DNA of 64,000 bases, taken from assembly GCA_964542165.1 (NCBI GenBank), contig CAZITQ010000003.1, forward strand, positions 1 through 64,000, given 5' to 3'. Under the pieces are notes generated by a model that made no database searches, was not told the DNA's origin, and saw only the letters and a list, made by a program, of their open reading frames with translations. Of this stretch, positions 1 to 9,394 are shown one piece after another. Numbering within the stretch: the stretch's first letter is position 1; each line of letters opens with the position of its first letter. A program made the translations under genes and the position numbers. The stretch is from CAYTBN01 sp964542165 (GTDB taxonomy: Bacteria; Myxococcota_A; UBA796; UBA9615; CAYRNR01).

Positions 1-80
<80 letters not shown>

Positions 81-2225
81 GCGGGGGCGGGGACGGCGGG
101 GGGATCGTCCGCGGCGGCGCGCTGGCTGCTGCTGGCGACGCCCCCCCTGCTCCTGCTGACCCACCGCATCATGCCGGACCTGCCCTTCACCAGCCTGGGC
201 ATCGCAGCCCTCGCAGCCGCGGCTGTCGCCGTGGGGTCGGACCGGGCCGGCACGCGCTGGGCGGCCGCCGCGGCCCTGGCGGCCCTGCTGTCGGCCTCGT
301 GGCTCGTGGCCTACCAGGCCCTCGCCCTGCTGGCCGTCGTCGCGGTCGCCCTTCCCTGGCTCCCCCGCGGGCGGAGGACGCCGGTGGTCCTGGCGACGGC
401 CTTCGCTGCCGCGCTCTTCGTCGCAGGCCAGGTCTACAGCGCGCTGCTGCTGGGCCAACCCCATCTCGCCATCGCCGGCGAGTGGTTCTCGGGATCCATC
501 GACACCAGCGAGTTCACCGCCGGGTTCCGGCTGTGGGCCTACCTGGGCTACCTGGGCGCCTTCGGGGCGCCATCGCTGCTGGTGGCCGCCACCCGTGCGA
601 GGGTCGCGGATCCGGCCCTGGCCCCCACCGCGTCGGTTGCCGTCCTCGCCGGCGTCGCCTGCCTCGCCACCGGATGGACCGCAGGGACGGGCAGCCACGG
701 GCTGCTCGTGGCCCTGGCGGTCGCTTCCGGCGCGGGTCAGCTGGCCTTGCTGGCCACGGTGGCCGTGCGGGCGGCCGTGCAGCGAGCCCCGATCCCACTG
801 ATGGTCGCCGGCTGGGGTTTGGCGACGGCGGTGGGGGGTTGGTGGCTGCTCCCGGCCCCCCTGGCCCGGTACCTGCTCCCCGTTCACGTGGCGGTGGCGG
901 TCGCGGCGGCCACCTGGCCCAGGCGGGAGGCCGACGGTAGTCCGGGTCTCGTGCCCCGCGCGGCGTGGGTTCTCTCCACGCTGTCGCTGGCCGTCTGGCT
1001 GCTGCTGTCCGTCGGGATCTCCCGCTCCGACGCGGCCCGGGCGGACGCGACCGAACGCCTCGTGCAGCGGCTGCCCCTGCCCGCCGGGGGCGGCCACTTC
1101 GTGGGCGAGTCCGGCTTCCGCATCGCCGCCGAGACCCGGGGCATGACCTACGTGAGCCGGTACGACCCGATCCCCTCGGCCACGGTGCTCCACGCCGACG
1201 TGGGGCAGGCCACGGAGGGTCGCCTGCACCCGACCCTGTTCTCCCGCCTCGGCCCCGCGGTGGAGGGCACCGAGACCTACGCCGCACCGGTGACCGCGGT
1301 GGACTGGGACGGCGGCGCCGACTTCTACTTCCCGTTCACCGGAGCCCTCCCTTTCACCTTCCCCGGCGACGGGACGGTCCACGCGACCAGCTACGCCCTG
1401 ACCCCGGCGCTGACCGACTCCGCGGACCGGGCGCTGAGCTGTCTGGCTGCGGGTCGCCGGCAGGGGGGCACCTGGCCCACATCCGTGCGCTGGAGCCCGG
1501 ATGGGGAGTGGGTCGAGGTCCACAGCGTGTTCACCACCGCCGAGGTCCTGACCGCCCTGGCGGCTCTGCCCCGACAGCCCCCGGTGGTCCGGCTGGCCGA
1601 ACCCGCCCTCGACGCCCTGGAGGCGGACCGGAACGACGACGGTTCGTGGAGCTTCTACGGCCGGCCCGACCGGGTGGGGGACCGCCCGGACCGGGCGTGG
1701 GAGATCACCCCGGACGCGGACGACACCGCCCGCGCGGCGCTGGCGCTGCGGGCCTGGGGCCGGCCGGTGGCCGACGAGACCTACGACCTGCTGGCCGGGC
1801 AGGTGGAGGCCGACGGAACGGTCCGCACCTGGCTGGCGCCCACCGAAGCGCAGGTCCGCACCGACTCGGATACGCCGGATCCCGTGGTCGCCGCGGCCGT
1901 CGCGAGGGCGCTGGAGGGCACCTCCCACGGCGCGTTGGCCGAGCGGATCCGGAGCTACCTGCGGGGAATCGCCGCCGCGGGGGTGCCGGAATCGACCACC
2001 TACTACGAGGGACGGGCCCGCATCTCCCGGGAGATCCAGCTGGCCCTCGGTGAGTCCCCAGCCGAGGACCTGGACTGGCCCATCGGCGCCCAGCGCGAGG
2101 ACGGCTGTTGGCCACTGCAGCCCACCTTCTTCGGCGCCCCCGAGGCGGGCCGGCCCGCCTACGGCAGCGTGGCGGAGCCGACGGCGGTGGGTGCCACACG
2201 GACGTCCGGGGAGGCTGCAAGGTAG
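81..2225 (+). CDS. Partial membrane glycosyltransferase-like protein with C-terminal alpha/alpha-toroid domain
   Basis: This open frame is 5'-truncated at the low-complexity edge, and its true start is not visible. Bases ~117-1020 encode many hydrophobic segments. A motif like RYLLP followed by a hydrophobic helix, and then a soluble part with GESGFRIAAETRG, recalls the C-terminal half of GT39/ArnT-type membrane glycosyltransferases. The last ~270 residues are soluble. They contain DDGSWSFYGR and a DADDTA motif (bases 1713-1730), features of squalene-cyclase/prenyltransferase-like alpha/alpha toroids. The gene faces the convergent sulfatase gene 16 bases away, and its place at the edge of a polysaccharide locus fits a sugar-transfer role. 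The enzymatic assignment is inference. The DxDD motif alone does not prove cyclase activity. Confidence 0.5.
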   Translation, partial: AGAGTAGGSSAAARWLLLATPPLLLLTHRIMPDLPFTSLGIAALAAAAVAVGSDRAGTRWAAAAALAALLSASWLVAYQALALLAVVAVALPWLPRGRRTPVVLATAFAAALFVAGQVYSALLLGQPHLAIAGEWFSGSIDTSEFTAGFRLWAYLGYLGAFGAPSLLVAATRARVADPALAPTASVAVLAGVACLATGWTAGTGSHGLLVALAVASGAGQLALLATVAVRAAVQRAPIPLMVAGWGLATAVGGWWLLPAPLARYLLPVHVAVAVAAATWPRREADGSPGLVPRAAWVLSTLSLAVWLLLSVGISRSDAARADATERLVQRLPLPAGGGHFVGESGFRIAAETRGMTYVSRYDPIPSATVLHADVGQATEGRLHPTLFSRLGPAVEGTETYAAPVTAVDWDGGADFYFPFTGALPFTFPGDGTVHATSYALTPALTDSADRALSCLAAGRRQGGTWPTSVRWSPDGEWVEVHSVFTTAEVLTALAALPRQPPVVRLAEPALDALEADRNDDGSWSFYGRPDRVGDRPDRAWEITPDADDTARAALALRAWGRPVADETYDLLAGQVEADGTVRTWLAPTEAQVRTDSDTPDPVVAAAVARALEGTSHGALAERIRSYLRGIAAAGVPESTTYYEGRARISREIQLALGESPAEDLDWPIGAQREDGCWPLQPTFFGAPEAGRPAYGSVAEPTAVGATRTSGEAAR

Positions 2226-2241
2226 GGCAGGGGCACGGGGG

Positions 2242-4257
2242 CTAGAGCGCGTCGCAATCCACCGACAAGTTCACGTACCCCATCTCCTGCAACCGCCGGC
2301 ACGTGGCCCGGTCCATCCCCGCCTCGGTGGGGGAGGCGGCGTGGCCCCGGGTGGTCGCCTTGATCGCCGTCATCTGCTCCTGCAGCGCGCGGCGGTGGTC
2401 GTCGATGTCGTCCTCGCCGCATCGATTCTCGCGCTCGTCGGGATCCACCGACAGATCGAACAGGGCGCACTCGGGGAGGGGGCGGGCCGATCCGGGGGGC
2501 GCCTGGATCAGCTTCCAGCTGGTCGTGCGCAGCGACGTCGCCGCCCGGGCACCGCAGCCAGCCTCGCTGTAGGCCAGCTTGTCCACGGCGTCCCGGGCGT
2601 CCCAGGGGGAGGTGATGGTCACCCCCTGCCAGCTCTCCGGCGCGGGCTCCCCCGCCAGGGAGACGATGGTGGGCGCGATGTCGATGCTGCGGATCTGGGA
2701 GGCGACCCGGGAGCCGGCCGTCACGGTCACCGGCCGCAACACCGGCTCGGCGACCGCCTCCTCTGCGGCGACGTCGCCGGCGACCTCCACCACCTCGGTG
2801 CCGTCGGCGTAGCCGTACCCGGCGGGGTACTTGACCATCAGGGGCACGCGGATGAGCTCCTCGTACAGCGCCTGACCGCTCCACCACCCGCCGTGGTCCC
2901 CCAGCTCCTCGCCGTGGTCGGCGGTCACGATCACCAGGGACTCCTCCCACAGCCCCTCCTCGCGCATGTACCGGAACAGGAGGCGCAGCTGCTCGTCGAG
3001 GTGGGCGACCTCGCCCGCGTAGAGCTCGCCGATCTCCCCGGCCCGCTCGGGGTCGGGATCCACGTCGGCGTCCCGGGCCACCGCGTGGCCGTCCAGAGGG
3101 TGGCGGAAGTAGGGTTCATGGGGCTCCATGTAGTGCAGCAGCAAGAAGAACCGCTCACCCACGTGGGCCTGCATGAACAGGGAGCCGGCGGCGGTGACGT
3201 CCTCCCCCCCGCGGTAGTAACGCTCGACGCGCCGCGCGCCCTCCACCATACCCTCGGCGAATCGGCGCCGGAGGGCGCCGTAGAGCACCAGGAAAGAGCT
3301 GCTGTCCTTGGCGTGGAAGGGCAGCTTGGGCCGCAGATAGACGTGATCGTCGAAACCCTGGTGATGGTTGAAGCGCCTCAGCAGGTTGGGGTGGTTGACC
3401 CGCGCGCCGGTCACGTACCCCGCGCCGGAGAGCACCTCGGCCAGGGTGTCCACCTCCTCGGCGAGGCGGTCCGCCGGCCCGCAGATGCCGTGGGACGAGG
3501 GGTACATCCCGGTCAGGATCGAGGTCATCGAGGACCGGGTCCCGGGCGCCTGTGCCACGGCCTGTTCGTACACCACCGCGTCCTCGGCGAAGGCGTCCAG
3601 GGCCGGCGTGAGTTCCCCCGCGCCGCCGTAGCATCCCAGATGGTCGACGCGGAGGGAGTCGGCCACGATCAGCACCACGTTGGGGCGCTGCACCAGGTGG
3701 TCTGGAATCGCCCGCCCGGGCAGGGTCACCTCGCCCATGTGCCCCGAGCCCACGTGCATCAACAGCAGGAAGACGACGGTGCCCCCGTAGACCGCCAGCC
3801 CCCCGACGGGGGTCGCCACCGCCTTGAGCATGGTCCGCCCGATCAGCCCCGAGCCCACGATGAGGGCGACCAGGCCGATCAGCCCGAAGATGGCCGCGAC
3901 GCCCCCCTGGACCGAGGACGGCGGCAACGCCCCCTCGTAGACTTCCCGCCGCAGGAGCCAGAGGCTGACCACCAACCCCATGGCGCAGAACGAGACCGTC
4001 CAGGCCACGGCCCACCCCCAGGCAGGCCGCATGGGGCGGCGCACGATCAGCGAGCCGAGGTGGATCGGAAGGGCGACGCCCAGGCCGAGGGCACAGCCGG
4101 CCCCGCCGTAGAGCAGGGCCCCGTAGGGCAGGACCTGGTAGTCGGTGACCTCGGCCGCCGACACCAGCAGGTAGATGGCCTCGAGGATGCCGACGGCTCC
4201 CCCGCCCAGGAGCCCGCCCATGGCCGCAGCGAAGACGACCGCAAGCCCGCTCCTCAT
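2242..4257 (-). CDS. Membrane-anchored sulfatase-like hydrolase/transferase
   Basis: The protein has 671 aa. Four or five hydrophobic helices fill the first ~175 residues, followed by an alkaline-phosphatase-superfamily sulfatase domain that starts at PNVVLIVADSLR. The metal-binding signatures DSLRVDHLG and TADHGEELGDHG are visible. The nucleophile position appears to be Thr240 (APGTRSSMTSILTG) instead of the Cys or Ser that is oxidised to formylglycine, so it may act like LtaS/EptA-type enzymes and not as a classic sulfatase. The ATG at 4257 is preferred over 4305 because a sigma-70-like -10 box overlaps 4305. It could modify the surface polysaccharide made by the neighbouring genes, but the substrate is unknown. 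Confidence 0.8.
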   Translation of the reverse strand: MRSGLAVVFAAAMGGLLGGGAVGILEAIYLLVSAAEVTDYQVLPYGALLYGGAGCALGLGVALPIHLGSLIVRRPMRPAWGWAVAWTVSFCAMGLVVSLWLLRREVYEGALPPSSVQGGVAAIFGLIGLVALIVGSGLIGRTMLKAVATPVGGLAVYGGTVVFLLLMHVGSGHMGEVTLPGRAIPDHLVQRPNVVLIVADSLRVDHLGCYGGAGELTPALDAFAEDAVVYEQAVAQAPGTRSSMTSILTGMYPSSHGICGPADRLAEEVDTLAEVLSGAGYVTGARVNHPNLLRRFNHHQGFDDHVYLRPKLPFHAKDSSSFLVLYGALRRRFAEGMVEGARRVERYYRGGEDVTAAGSLFMQAHVGERFFLLLHYMEPHEPYFRHPLDGHAVARDADVDPDPERAGEIGELYAGEVAHLDEQLRLLFRYMREEGLWEESLVIVTADHGEELGDHGGWWSGQALYEELIRVPLMVKYPAGYGYADGTEVVEVAGDVAAEEAVAEPVLRPVTVTAGSRVASQIRSIDIAPTIVSLAGEPAPESWQGVTITSPWDARDAVDKLAYSEAGCGARAATSLRTTSWKLIQAPPGSARPLPECALFDLSVDPDERENRCGEDDIDDHRRALQEQMTAIKATTRGHAASPTEAGMDRATCRRLQEMGYVNLSVDCDAL

Positions 4258-4304
4258 CCTGGTGCCTCGATTCCCCGGTCCCCCCGGCCACGTCTCCACA
4301 CGCA

Positions 4305-4333
4305 CTTATAACCGCGGGCCGAGGTCCGGGCAA
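4305..4333 (-). promoter_or_regulatory. Sigma-70-like promoter for the sulfatase-like gene
   Basis: On the minus strand TTGCCC (4333-4328) is separated by 17 bases from TATAAG (4310-4305). The predicted start site lies about 40 bases before the ATG at 4257. The stretch is notably AT-rich for this window. The position also argues against the alternative ATG at 4305. Confidence 0.55.
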
Positions 4334-4377
4334 TGTGGCCGATCCCACCCCCCGGGCGTTTCGGCTATGCTTCGCCC

Positions 4378-4911
4378 ATGCGTGCTCTCGGCCCCCCCCT
4401 GCTCCTCCTCCTGCTGCTGGGCTGCGGTCCGTCGGGCCAGCTGGCGTCCTACAACCCCTCGGAACAGCTGATCACCGTCAAGATCGGCGACCTGGAGCAG
4501 TCCATCGCTGCCGGAGAGACCCGCACGTTGCGGTGGCGCGGTTCGCCGCTGTCGATCCAGGTGCTGTCGGAGTCGGGCGAGCTGCTGGAGACCGTGGAGG
4601 CGACGCCCCAGAAAGGGGATCGCTGGTTGCTGCACCACCTGGGCGGCGATCGCTGCTTCGGCTCCGCCGACTTCAGCCCGCTGTACCAGGCGAACAGCGA
4701 CGGCGCGCTCTCCGAGGTCAGCCCCCTCGGCCCGGGGAGCTGGCTGGTGCTGGAGCACGAGATGGCGGTGTGGCCCGGTCAGCGCCTCCCGGTCTACACC
4801 GAGGACAGCTCCCTGTGGGGGGTGGTGGAGATCCCCTGCGGGATGACCGGCGACAAGGCCAATACCCACGCCGCCATCCAGTTCGTGCTCGATGACATCC
4901 TCCCCAAGTAG
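4378..4911 (+). CDS. Small lipoprotein of unknown function
   Basis: The protein has 177 aa. It starts with a signal peptide and a lipobox (LLLLGC, acylated Cys at residue 16), so it is probably an envelope lipoprotein. The mature part is soluble and has no domain I recognise. Its stop overlaps the start of the downstream metalloprotease-like gene by 20 bases, which implies co-expression. The ATG at 4378 was chosen because it directly precedes the signal peptide. The first bases of the mRNA are very close to an AT-rich TATGCT element, so the leader may be very short. Confidence 0.75.
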   Translation: MRALGPPLLLLLLLGCGPSGQLASYNPSEQLITVKIGDLEQSIAAGETRTLRWRGSPLSIQVLSESGELLETVEATPQKGDRWLLHHLGGDRCFGSADFSPLYQANSDGALSEVSPLGPGSWLVLEHEMAVWPGQRLPVYTEDSSLWGVVEIPCGMTGDKANTHAAIQFVLDDILPK

Positions 4912-6319
4912 GCTCGCGGTCGTCGTGGTGCTGCTGGCCCTCCCCCAGCCCGGCACCGCACGGGTGGCGGTGGACGACACGAGATCGCGGCCCACGGTGG
5001 ACGGCAACGTGCTCGTCCACGACACCCCGGACGGGCGGTTCCGCATCCGCTACACCCTCGACGGCGCCGACGCCCTGACCGGTCTGGCCGAGGACGAGGA
5101 CCCCGCCAACGGGCTCCCCGACGCCGTGGACGCGGTGGTCGAGGGCCTGGTCGCCGGCTGGGAGCTGTACGTGGAGGACGAGGGATGGCGCGCCCCGGGG
5201 GACGACGGTGCCGAGGGGGGCGACGACCGCCTGGACGTCTACATGCGCCACATCGATCACAACGGTGTGGCCCACGCCGAGTGGCACGGGGACCACTGGG
5301 CCGCGTACCTGGAGATCGAACCCGACGTTGGCGACATGGGCTGGGACCTGTTGGCCTCGGTGGCGGCCCACGAGCTGCACCACGCGATCCAGTACAGCTA
5401 CGCGGTCGGCGCCCACACCTGGGTCTACGAATCCTCCGCGACCTACGCCCAGTACCGGCTGTATGCGGAGCCCGCCGCCATGGCCGCCGCCCTGCAGCTG
5501 CTGTGGAGCCTGCGGCTGGAAGATCCGAGCATCGGCCTGGACGTGGTCGGCGACCGCCTCGAGTACGCCACCCTGATCTGGGTCAAGTACCTGGTGGATC
5601 GCTCGGGGGGAGACCTCTCCGTCTTTCGCACCTGGTGGGAGATCCTGGCGGAGACCCCGGAGTGGAGGGACTCCCTGGACGAACTCGCCCCGGTGCTGGG
5701 CGAGCCCGACGGTCTGGCGCTGTACGAGGGATTCGCGGAGTGGCTCTACTTTGCGTGCGACCGGGACGACGGACAGCACTGGTCCGAAGACGACGGCCTG
5801 ATCTGCCTGATGCCCCTGGAGGCGACCGTGGCCCACCAGGCCGACGGTGTACCGGACGCCTGGGATATCGATCCCGGCCCGGACCCGGTGGCCACGGCCC
5901 TGTCGGTGGTCGCCCTCTCCGGAGAGAGCTCCCTGGAGATCGTGTGCGAGGGACCCGTCGACGGGGGCTGGTCCCTGCGGGCGGTGACGATGGACGGCGG
6001 GGAAGCCCTCGAGCGCGAGTCCGTCGAGGCCGACGGCGCCGGGGTGGCTGCGCTCGCGGTGATGCCGAGCCCCGGGGCGGACGAGCTGCTGCTGGTGCTG
6101 GCCAACTACGCCGCCGACGACGGCGCGGCCTTCACCTGTTCGGTGGATCCGACGCCCGCAGCGCAGGACGACGACGACACGATCGATCCCCAGGGCGAGT
6201 CCACCGGCACGTGCGCTTGCGTCCAGACCGGAGAGGGCGCGGGTGCGTTGACGCTGTCGGGGTGGCTGGCGGCGCTGGTGGTCGGGCGGCGCAGGCTCAG
6301 CGCGCGCCGCGGCCGCTGA
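4892..6319 (+). CDS. Secreted zinc-metalloprotease-like protein with MYXO-CTERM-like tail
   Basis: The protein has 475 aa with an N-terminal signal peptide. A gluzincin-like HELHH motif (residues 160-164) follows VAA and precedes WVYESSATYAQ, the layout of the MXAN_6640-type putative metalloproteases of myxobacteria. The C-terminus has an acidic linker, then CACVQ, a hydrophobic helix and an Arg-rich end, like a sorting signal that anchors surface proteins. Its 3' end overlaps the end of the convergent phosphoglycosyltransferase gene by 23 bases. A second protein with the same layout lies at 20505-22130. Proteolytic activity and target are inferred. Confidence 0.75.
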   Translation: MTSSPSRLAVVVVLLALPQPGTARVAVDDTRSRPTVDGNVLVHDTPDGRFRIRYTLDGADALTGLAEDEDPANGLPDAVDAVVEGLVAGWELYVEDEGWRAPGDDGAEGGDDRLDVYMRHIDHNGVAHAEWHGDHWAAYLEIEPDVGDMGWDLLASVAAHELHHAIQYSYAVGAHTWVYESSATYAQYRLYAEPAAMAAALQLLWSLRLEDPSIGLDVVGDRLEYATLIWVKYLVDRSGGDLSVFRTWWEILAETPEWRDSLDELAPVLGEPDGLALYEGFAEWLYFACDRDDGQHWSEDDGLICLMPLEATVAHQADGVPDAWDIDPGPDPVATALSVVALSGESSLEIVCEGPVDGGWSLRAVTMDGGEALERESVEADGAGVAALAVMPSPGADELLLVLANYAADDGAAFTCSVDPTPAAQDDDDTIDPQGESTGTCACVQTGEGAGALTLSGWLAALVVGRRRLSARRGR

Positions 6320-7751
6320 CCACCACGGGGATCGTCTTGAGCAGGATCTGGATGTCGAGCCACAGGGACCAGTGCTCGATGTAGTAGATGTCCAGCTCCA
6401 CCATGCGCTTGAAGCCGAGATCGCTGCGCCCGAGCACCTGCCACAGGCCGGAGATCCCCGGCTTGACGTTGGATCGCTGCTCGAACCAGTACTTCCACTC
6501 GGCGTTGTCTTCGATGTCCAGCAGGTCCCGCACGGGTAGGGGGCGGGGTCCCACCAGGTTCATGTCGCCGATGATGACGTTCCACAGCTGGGGCAGCTCG
6601 TCGATGGAGTACTTGCGGATGAAGTGTCCGACGCGGGTGATCCGCGGATCGTCCTCCATCTTGAACAGCACGCCGTCGGTCTCGTTGTCGTCGTCCAGGG
6701 TCTCGCGCATGTTGGGCGCATCGACGACCATCGAGCGGAACTTGTAGAACGGGAACACGCGGCCGCCCTTGCCGTATCGGCGATCCACGAAGAACACCGG
6801 GCCCTTGGTGTCCAGCTTGATGGCGACGGCCGTCGCGATCAGGATCGGCGAGATCAGCAGCCCGCCGCAGAGCACGGCGACGATGTCGAACAGCCGCTTC
6901 ACCCGGTAGGCGACCGCCGTGTAGCTGACCGGACGGAAGGCCTCGAGCTCCAGGTCGCCGATGTTCTCGGTGGCGATCCGGGACGAGACCACCCCGTGGG
7001 AGTACGGCACCTTGAGCAGCTGGACGCCCATGCGCTCCAGGTCGATGGCCAGGCGGACCGCCTCCATCCGGGGGTAGGCGAAGTCCGCCAGCACCACGAA
7101 ATGCAGGTCGTGGACGTTGATCAGGTCCCGGATCTCGTCCAGGTCCCCCAGCAGCTCGCCGTTGAGTTTGTCCTTCCCCCGGCTGTTCTCCCGGCCGTCG
7201 TCCACGAAGCCGATCAGCCTGAAACCCAGCCACTCGAAGCTCCGCAGCCGCTCGGCCAGGTGCGCTGCCACCGCGCCGGTACCGATGACGGCCACCCGCT
7301 GGGGCTGCACGCCCCGCAGGGGGGCCACCTGGACCCCCCAGAACACCAGCACCCGGAGCAGGGCCACGCTCACCAGGGTGGTGAACCCGAGCAGGGCCGC
7401 CGCCGTGCGCGAGAAGTGCTGCTCGGGCAGCAGGAACTCGATGATGATCACCCCCACGACGAACACGGCCACCGCCTCGGTCACGTCGCGCACGATCCTC
7501 GGCGTGGAGATGTTCCGCTGGGGGTTGTAGAGGTCCAGCCGGAAGGCCAGCAGGAGCCACAGGGGCAGGATGATCGACGCCGGTGGGACGATCAGACCCT
7601 TGAGCAGCAGGCGCGGATAGGGGATCGGCGCGATGCTGGCCAGCTCGGGGCTGAGCAGCTGCCACGCCTGCAGCGTGAGCCAGTACGCCAGCGCGATCGC
7701 CAGGATGTCGGCGACCACGGTGATGTCGCGGGCGAGCTCCAGCCGCCTCAT
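6297..7751 (-). CDS. Exopolysaccharide polyprenyl phosphoglycosyltransferase (WbaP/EpsZ type)
   Basis: The protein has 484 aa. Several N-terminal membrane helices are followed by a Rossmann-like domain (VAVIGTGAVAAHLAERL) and a C-terminal bacterial sugar-transferase domain with GPVFFVDRRYGKGG, FYKFRSM, SIDELPQLWNV and NLVGPRPLP. Such enzymes transfer a sugar-1-phosphate onto undecaprenyl phosphate and so start a repeat unit at the inner membrane. The ATG at 7751 puts the first helix immediately after the start. A longer upstream frame would run into the radical SAM gene. It is encoded 38 bases downstream of that gene and is likely co-transcribed with it. Confidence 0.93.
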   Translation of the reverse strand: MRRLELARDITVVADILAIALAYWLTLQAWQLLSPELASIAPIPYPRLLLKGLIVPPASIILPLWLLLAFRLDLYNPQRNISTPRIVRDVTEAVAVFVVGVIIIEFLLPEQHFSRTAAALLGFTTLVSVALLRVLVFWGVQVAPLRGVQPQRVAVIGTGAVAAHLAERLRSFEWLGFRLIGFVDDGRENSRGKDKLNGELLGDLDEIRDLINVHDLHFVVLADFAYPRMEAVRLAIDLERMGVQLLKVPYSHGVVSSRIATENIGDLELEAFRPVSYTAVAYRVKRLFDIVAVLCGGLLISPILIATAVAIKLDTKGPVFFVDRRYGKGGRVFPFYKFRSMVVDAPNMRETLDDDNETDGVLFKMEDDPRITRVGHFIRKYSIDELPQLWNVIIGDMNLVGPRPLPVRDLLDIEDNAEWKYWFEQRSNVKPGISGLWQVLGRSDLGFKRMVELDIYYIEHWSLWLDIQILLKTIPVVVSGRGAR

Positions 7752-7789
7752 CCGGGGCTCCACCTGGGAGCCCGGCGGAGGCAGGGCTC

Positions 7790-9274
7790 TCAGCTTCGGA
7801 TGTCGCGGGCCCTTGCCCGTCCGAAGTCCTTCAGGTGACCCCATACCGCTACAACGCCCCTCTTGACGTAGTCCAGGTCTTCCACCGAGCGCACCCGCAG
7901 CAGCTGCCGCGCGATGAACTTGGGTTTCAGAAAAGACCGGTAGACCCCCTGGCACATGGCCATCACCTCGGACGGCTCCATGTCCGGCGTGGTCAGCACC
8001 GGTTCGGTCATGTCGTACCGCGCGTAGTCCCGCGGATCAAAGCGGAACGCGCCCATCTCCATGCATTCGCGGAACAGCGGTGTACCCGGGTAGGGTACCA
8101 CCACGGTGGCCTGCAGCATCTCCGCGTAGCCGCGGGACATCAGCTCACCGGCCAGCGCCAGGGTGCGCTCCGCATCGGCCCGGGTCTCCCAGGGGTAGCC
8201 GACCATCACCGTGAGCTGCACGTCGATGCCGGCCTGGGAGAGGTTTCGACAACCCCTCACGATGTCCTCGACGGAGATGCCCTTGTCGATCCGGTCCAGG
8301 GTGGCCTGGTTTCCCGACTCCAGCCCCACCTTGACCTTGCGCCAGCCGGCGCGCTTCATCAGCTCGGGCAGCGCGGGGTCACGGGCGAAGTCGACCCGGT
8401 CGTTGCTCGAGAAGAGGATCTGATCGCTCAGACCCCGCTCGATCATCCCGCGGCAGAACCGTTCGCGCCACTTGCCGGGTGGGAAGGTGCCGGTGTCGTC
8501 GAACACCTCCCGGACCCCGTGCTCGGCCACGAGCATCTCCAGCTCGTCCAGCAGATTCTCCGGGCTGCGAACGGCGAAGCGCGGGTGGAGGGTGGTCCAA
8601 GAGCAGAAGGTACACCGGGGGCGGGGGCAGTCCCGGCCCGCCATGGTGTAGAAGAAGGGATCGCGGCGCTTCCACTTCTCGGAGTAGCGGTCGGCCAGCG
8701 TCAGGTGCCGGTCGATGAACGGCAGCGAATCCAGGTCGCGGTGGAGCACGAAGGGCCCGCTGTCCCGCAACGTGTCGCCGTCCCTCCACCAAAGCCCCCC
8801 CGGCGGATCGTCCCCCCGGCAGAGGTGCTCCACCAGGGCCAGCAGCCCCACGTCGTAGGAGCCGCCGGTGAGCACGTAGTCGACCTGGCTCTCCCGGAAC
8901 TGCTCCTCGGGTTCCGCCGTCGGGTGATCGCCCACCAGCACCGTGCGCGCGCCGGGGAGGCGGCGCTTGATCTCCGCGATCAGCTCCCAGTGCTGGCGAA
9001 TCACCGGCGTCTTGGACTCGAGGACGACCAGCTCCGGATCGACGCCGGTCAGCTGGCCCCACCAGGCGTCGAAGTCCAGGCCCTGGACGATGCCGTCGTT
9101 CCACAGCACGTCGTGCCCCGCCTCGGCCAGCAGGGTCGCGGCGGTGGCCGGTACTACCGGGTAGATGTACGAACCCACCGACATCCACTGGAACTGCCGA
9201 TTCTGCGTGAGCATCGGCGAGCCCTTGGTGTGGAAGGGCGGATAGGAGATCGCTACGCGCATGGGCCCGGGCAC
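7790..9274 (-). CDS. B12-binding-type radical SAM protein with unusual Cys spacing
   Basis: The protein has 494 aa. The N-terminal half looks like a cobalamin-binding fold (VGDHPTAEPEE). The middle is a radical SAM barrel, with further conserved elements KVGLESGNQATLDRI and VGYPWET. The cluster-binding cysteines are C216, C221 and C224, giving CX4CX2C instead of the canonical CX3CX2C. The GTG at 9274 is chosen because GGGGGAGA sits about 5 bases upstream, while the ATG at 9262 lacks a ribosome binding site. It lies between the Wza-type and the initiating-transferase genes, so it may modify the polysaccharide or its lipid carrier. The reaction is unknown. Confidence 0.85.
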   Translation of the reverse strand: MPGPMRVAISYPPFHTKGSPMLTQNRQFQWMSVGSYIYPVVPATAATLLAEAGHDVLWNDGIVQGLDFDAWWGQLTGVDPELVVLESKTPVIRQHWELIAEIKRRLPGARTVLVGDHPTAEPEEQFRESQVDYVLTGGSYDVGLLALVEHLCRGDDPPGGLWWRDGDTLRDSGPFVLHRDLDSLPFIDRHLTLADRYSEKWKRRDPFFYTMAGRDCPRPRCTFCSWTTLHPRFAVRSPENLLDELEMLVAEHGVREVFDDTGTFPPGKWRERFCRGMIERGLSDQILFSSNDRVDFARDPALPELMKRAGWRKVKVGLESGNQATLDRIDKGISVEDIVRGCRNLSQAGIDVQLTVMVGYPWETRADAERTLALAGELMSRGYAEMLQATVVVPYPGTPLFRECMEMGAFRFDPRDYARYDMTEPVLTTPDMEPSEVMAMCQGVYRSFLKPKFIARQLLRVRSVEDLDYVKRGVVAVWGHLKDFGRARARDIRS

Positions 9275-9394
9275 TCGTCTCCCCCGCCCCGCATCCCAAG
9301 GGTCCTATGGCCGGAAATGGCGGTCAGTGCAAGGGTTTTGGTCACGGCGCCCGACCCGATATCGCGTCCAATGCAGACGCGTCCAGCGGTTGAG

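Noticed and set aside
2050..4311. 753-codon plus-strand open frame opposite the sulfatase-like gene
   Set aside because: Shadow frame; the minus strand has sulfatase motifs, a promoter and a ribosome binding site.
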